A stretch of DNA of 8,046 nt from an uncultured Ruminococcus sp. (lineage in GTDB: Bacteria > Bacillota > Clostridia > Oscillospirales > Ruminococcaceae), in contig CALGTT010000284.1 in assembly GCA_937901485.1 (NCBI GenBank), positions 1-8,046 on the forward strand, written 5' to 3'. This document shows positions 5,354-8,046 of this stretch, in pieces. The notes under the pieces were generated by a model. The model was not told the DNA's origin and ran no database searches. It worked only from the letters and a program-made list of their open reading frames with translations. The first letter of the stretch is position 1; the number at the start of each line of letters is the position of its first letter. The position numbers were made by a program, and so were the translations under genes.

Positions 5354-6523
5354 ATGCAGTATCGTCAGCGAGCATGGGCAGAAATTTCACTTGATGCCCT
5401 CTCCCACAATGTACAGTCCATCCGGCAGGTGCTTGCCGGAAGTACCGATTACTGTGCTGTTGTCAAGGCGGATGCCTACGGACACGGCGAAGAATTCATC
5501 TGCCGCAAGCTTTATGACATTGATGTGCGGTTCTTTGCGGTTTCCAGCTTTGAGGAGGCAGTGCGCGTGCGGAAATGGTGTCCGGATGCGGAAATTCTCA
5601 TCCTCGGCTACACCTCACCTGAATGTGCACCGATGCTTGCAGAGCAGAACATCCTGCAAGCGGTCGTTTCCTCCGAATACGGCAGGATACTGTCGGATTT
5701 TGCATCCCCCGGCAGACCTGTCCGCTGCCATGTCAAGCTTGACACGGGCATGGGCAGGATCGGTGTACCGGCGCAGGACACACAGGCGTGTCTTGCGGAA
5801 ATTGATACCATCCTCGGACGCACGGGCTTGCAGGTCGAGGGCATCTTCACCCATTTTGCCGCCGCCGATGAGGAGGACGCGGACAATACCGCCTACACCG
5901 ATGCACAGGAACATGCACTCTTTGCGGTGGATGCGGCTCTGCGTCAGCGCGGCATTGCGCTCCCCCATGTGCACTGCATGAACAGCGCGGCGATCTGCTA
6001 CCGCAGTCAGCCGAAAAGCACGCTCGCACGCGCGGGCATCATCATGTACGGTCTGCGTCCCAACGCGGCACTGCATATGCCGCTCACGCTCCAGCCGGTG
6101 CTGTCACTGCGTTCCCGCATCAGCCATATCAAGACGGTCGGGGCAGGCACCTGCATCAGCTATGGCAGAACCTATATCACAGAAACCGCACAGCGCATTG
6201 CGACCGTCACGATCGGCTATGCCGACGGCTACAGCAGACTGCTCTCCGGAAAGGGTGAGGTGCTTGTCTGCGGCGTTCGCTGCCCGATCGTCGGACGCAT
6301 CTGCATGGACCAGATGATGATCGACATCGGCAATGTGCCCGATGTACAGGTCGGCACGATGGTCACGCTCATCGGCAGGGACGGCAGCGACTGCATCACA
6401 GCGGATGATGTTGCCGGCGTTTACGGCACGATCGGTTATGAGGTCGTATGCGGTATTTCTAAACGTGTACCGAGAATTTTTATAGACGAAGGTAAGGTTA
6501 TCCACGAGGATAGTCTGGTTTAA
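5354..6523 (+). CDS. alr: Alanine racemase
   Basis: A 389-residue PLP enzyme that interconverts L- and D-alanine in the cytosol, supplying D-alanine for peptidoglycan. The N-terminal TIM barrel carries the PLP lysine in VVKADAYGHG (Lys38), KLDTGMGRIG (128-137, with the carbamylation-type Lys128 and PLP-interacting Arg135), and HFAAADEED (167-175). The C-terminal domain has ISYGRTY with catalytic Tyr270, TIGYADGYSR, VGRICMDQ with Cys317-Met318-Asp319, and IGYEVVCGISKRVPR near the end. Length and motif order are normal. The ATG at 5354 is preferred over an in-frame TTG at 5306, because the family begins close to RAWAEISLDAL and because GGAG (5346-5349) and AAAGGA (5337-5342) precede it. It is followed after 22 nt by the activase gene, so the two probably share a transcript. 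No clear strong promoter was found; an inverted repeat lies upstream. Confidence 0.97.
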   Translation: MQYRQRAWAEISLDALSHNVQSIRQVLAGSTDYCAVVKADAYGHGEEFICRKLYDIDVRFFAVSSFEEAVRVRKWCPDAEILILGYTSPECAPMLAEQNILQAVVSSEYGRILSDFASPGRPVRCHVKLDTGMGRIGVPAQDTQACLAEIDTILGRTGLQVEGIFTHFAAADEEDADNTAYTDAQEHALFAVDAALRQRGIALPHVHCMNSAAICYRSQPKSTLARAGIIMYGLRPNAALHMPLTLQPVLSLRSRISHIKTVGAGTCISYGRTYITETAQRIATVTIGYADGYSRLLSGKGEVLVCGVRCPIVGRICMDQMMIDIGNVPDVQVGTMVTLIGRDGSDCITADDVAGVYGTIGYEVVCGISKRVPRIFIDEGKVIHEDSLV

Positions 6524-6545
6524 GATAAGGATAAGGTAAAGAGCT

Positions 6546-8046
6546 ATGAATACTTACGCATTGGGCATTGATGTAGGCTCGACCACAGTCAAGACAGTGG
6601 TCTGCGACGAACAGGGGACGATTTTACATTCCGCATACCAGCGGCATTTTTCCAAGGTCAAGGAAACGGTTGCCGGACAGCTTGAAAGCATTCTGGCGAA
6701 ATTTCCGGACGCACAGTTCCATGCAGCCATGACGGGCTCCGCAGGTCTGGGACTTGCCAACGCTGCCGGCATTGCGTTTGTGCAGGAGGTGCACGCGGCA
6801 TTCTTAGCCGTCAAGACCTGCTATTCGCAGGCGGATACCGTCATTGAGCTGGGCGGCGAGGATGCCAAGATCATCTTCCTGACCGGCGGCGTGGAACAGC
6901 GCATGAACGGCTCATGCGCCGGCGGCACGGGCGCATTCATCGACCAGATGGCAACGCTTCTCGGTATTACGGTCGATGAGCTGGACAAAGCCGCACTCAA
7001 AGCAACGCGTACCTATCCCATCGCGTCAAGATGCGGCGTATTCGCAAAATCCGACATCCAGCCGCTGCTCAATCAGGGCGCGGCGCGTGAGGATGTAGCC
7101 GCAAGCATCTTCCGCGCGGTGGTTGACCAGACGGTTGCGGGACTTGCGCAGGGACGCGAGATCAAGGGCAATGTTCTGTTCCTCGGCGGCCCGCTCTCTT
7201 TCCAGAAGGGACTGCGCAAGGCGTTTGTGGATACGCTCGGACTGACAGAAGAACAGGCGATCTTCCCCGAACAGGCTCCCGTTTTCGTAGCTCTCGGCTC
7301 AGCTCTCTATGCAAGAGAAAGCCGCATCACGGCAAAAACCGCACAGGAGCTTCTGCATAAGGTACAGAATGCATCCGCAAATTCCGAGGTGCTCACGGGT
7401 GAATGTCTGTTTGAATCGCAGGAGGAATACGCGGCATTTGTGGACCGCCACAAGCGGCATGACCTGAAATATGCGGATCTTCGCACCTATGAGGGGGATG
7501 CCTATCTGGGCATCGACTCCGGCTCGACCACCACAAAGCTCGTACTGATCACGGACAAGGGCGAGCTTCTCTACAGCCACTATGCCTCCAACGAGGGACA
7601 GCCGCTCGACAGGATCGCGGCGAAGCTCAAGCAGATCTACCACGACAAGCACCCGAACCTGCGCATCCGCAGCAGTGCGGTCACGGGCTACGGTGAGGAT
7701 CTGATCCGTGCCGGACTTTCGGTGGATCACGGCATCGTGGAAACGGTGGCGCATTTCAAGGCGGCGGCATTCTTCTGTCCGGATGTGGATTTCATCATTG
7801 ACATCGGCGGTCAGGATATCAAGTGCTTCAAGATCAAGAACGGCGCGATCGACAGCATCATGCTCAACGAGGCATGTTCCTCCGGCTGCGGCTCATTCAT
7901 CCAGACCTTTGCGATGGCTCTGGGCTATGACATCGGGGAATTCTCGGAAATGGGCTTATTTGCCAAGCATCCGGTGGAGCTTGGTTCGCGCTGCACGGTA
8001 TTCATGAACAGCTCCGTCAAGCAGGCACAAAAGGACGGCGCAACGG
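6546..8046 (+). CDS. Large acyl-CoA dehydratase activase-related protein (tandem BcrAD/BadFG ATPase domains), 3' truncated by window
   Basis: The first 500 residues of a protein that runs off the window. It contains two ASKHA ATPase domains of the BcrAD_BadFG family. Domain 1 (about 4-256) has GIDVGSTTVK (7-16), NGSCAGGTGAFID with Cys124, and SRCGVF with Cys163. Domain 2 (about 319 onward) has GIDSGSTTTK (322-331), NEACSSGCGSF with Cys444 and Cys448, and SRCTVF with Cys483. The 39-residue Cys-Cys spacing in both domains matches the [4Fe-4S] ligand spacing of 2-hydroxyglutaryl-CoA dehydratase activator, which uses ATP to push an electron to its dehydratase. Tandem-domain members are usually about 1,400 residues, with C-terminal DUF2229 and dehydratase-like parts that would lie beyond the window; their substrate is unknown. 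The ATG at 6546 has AAGG 9 nt upstream and lies 22 nt after alr. No stop occurs in frame before the edge. Confidence 0.9.
   Translation, partial: MNTYALGIDVGSTTVKTVVCDEQGTILHSAYQRHFSKVKETVAGQLESILAKFPDAQFHAAMTGSAGLGLANAAGIAFVQEVHAAFLAVKTCYSQADTVIELGGEDAKIIFLTGGVEQRMNGSCAGGTGAFIDQMATLLGITVDELDKAALKATRTYPIASRCGVFAKSDIQPLLNQGAAREDVAASIFRAVVDQTVAGLAQGREIKGNVLFLGGPLSFQKGLRKAFVDTLGLTEEQAIFPEQAPVFVALGSALYARESRITAKTAQELLHKVQNASANSEVLTGECLFESQEEYAAFVDRHKRHDLKYADLRTYEGDAYLGIDSGSTTTKLVLITDKGELLYSHYASNEGQPLDRIAAKLKQIYHDKHPNLRIRSSAVTGYGEDLIRAGLSVDHGIVETVAHFKAAAFFCPDVDFIIDIGGQDIKCFKIKNGAIDSIMLNEACSSGCGSFIQTFAMALGYDIGEFSEMGLFAKHPVELGSRCTVFMNSSVKQAQKDGAT

Overview
The window looks like chromosomal core sequence from a Gram-positive anaerobe of the Clostridia, most plausibly a Ruminococcaceae/Oscillospiraceae-type gut Firmicute. 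This placement is inference. It rests on GGAGG-type ribosome sites, SigA-like TATAAT promoters, non-ATG starts (GTG, TTG), a fused SecDF, a YpsA/DUF1273-type SLOG protein, and a large BcrAD/BadFG-type activase typical of anaerobic Firmicutes. No mobile element gene, CRISPR array, tRNA or rRNA was seen.

Layout. Positions 2-53 hold a small GC-rich palindromic element that can fold in two mutually exclusive ways. Positions 54-152 show nothing recognisable. A long hairpin at 153-194 closes the leftward genes. These lie on the minus strand and are read from right to left. First comes a SLOG-family protein (4561-5136). Next is a membrane-anchored LCP-like protein (3478-4419), then a TatD-family nuclease (2702-3475) that starts 2 nt after the LCP-like stop. 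Last is a SecD-SecF fusion (216-2543) with its own strong promoter and an 18-bp perfect palindrome at the start of its leader. On the plus strand, alanine racemase (5354-6523) is followed after 22 nt by a large two-domain acyl-CoA dehydratase activase-like protein that runs off the window (6546-end).

How the genes relate. Several products serve the cell envelope: SecDF in protein export, alanine racemase in D-alanine supply for peptidoglycan, and the LCP-like protein, whose family attaches polymers to the wall. TatD and the SLOG protein have no obvious pathway link to them. The segment 5137-5353 is a divergent regulatory region between the SLOG gene and alr. No gene-free stretch exceeds 300 bases.

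I see no clearly new multi-gene system. The best leads are: a SecDF whose SecF-half relay aspartate is asparagine and whose SecD half carries an extra segment; the Rex- or Crp-like palindrome in the secDF leader; an LCP-like protein lacking the usual catalytic residues; and a good promoter pointing antisense into the SLOG gene.
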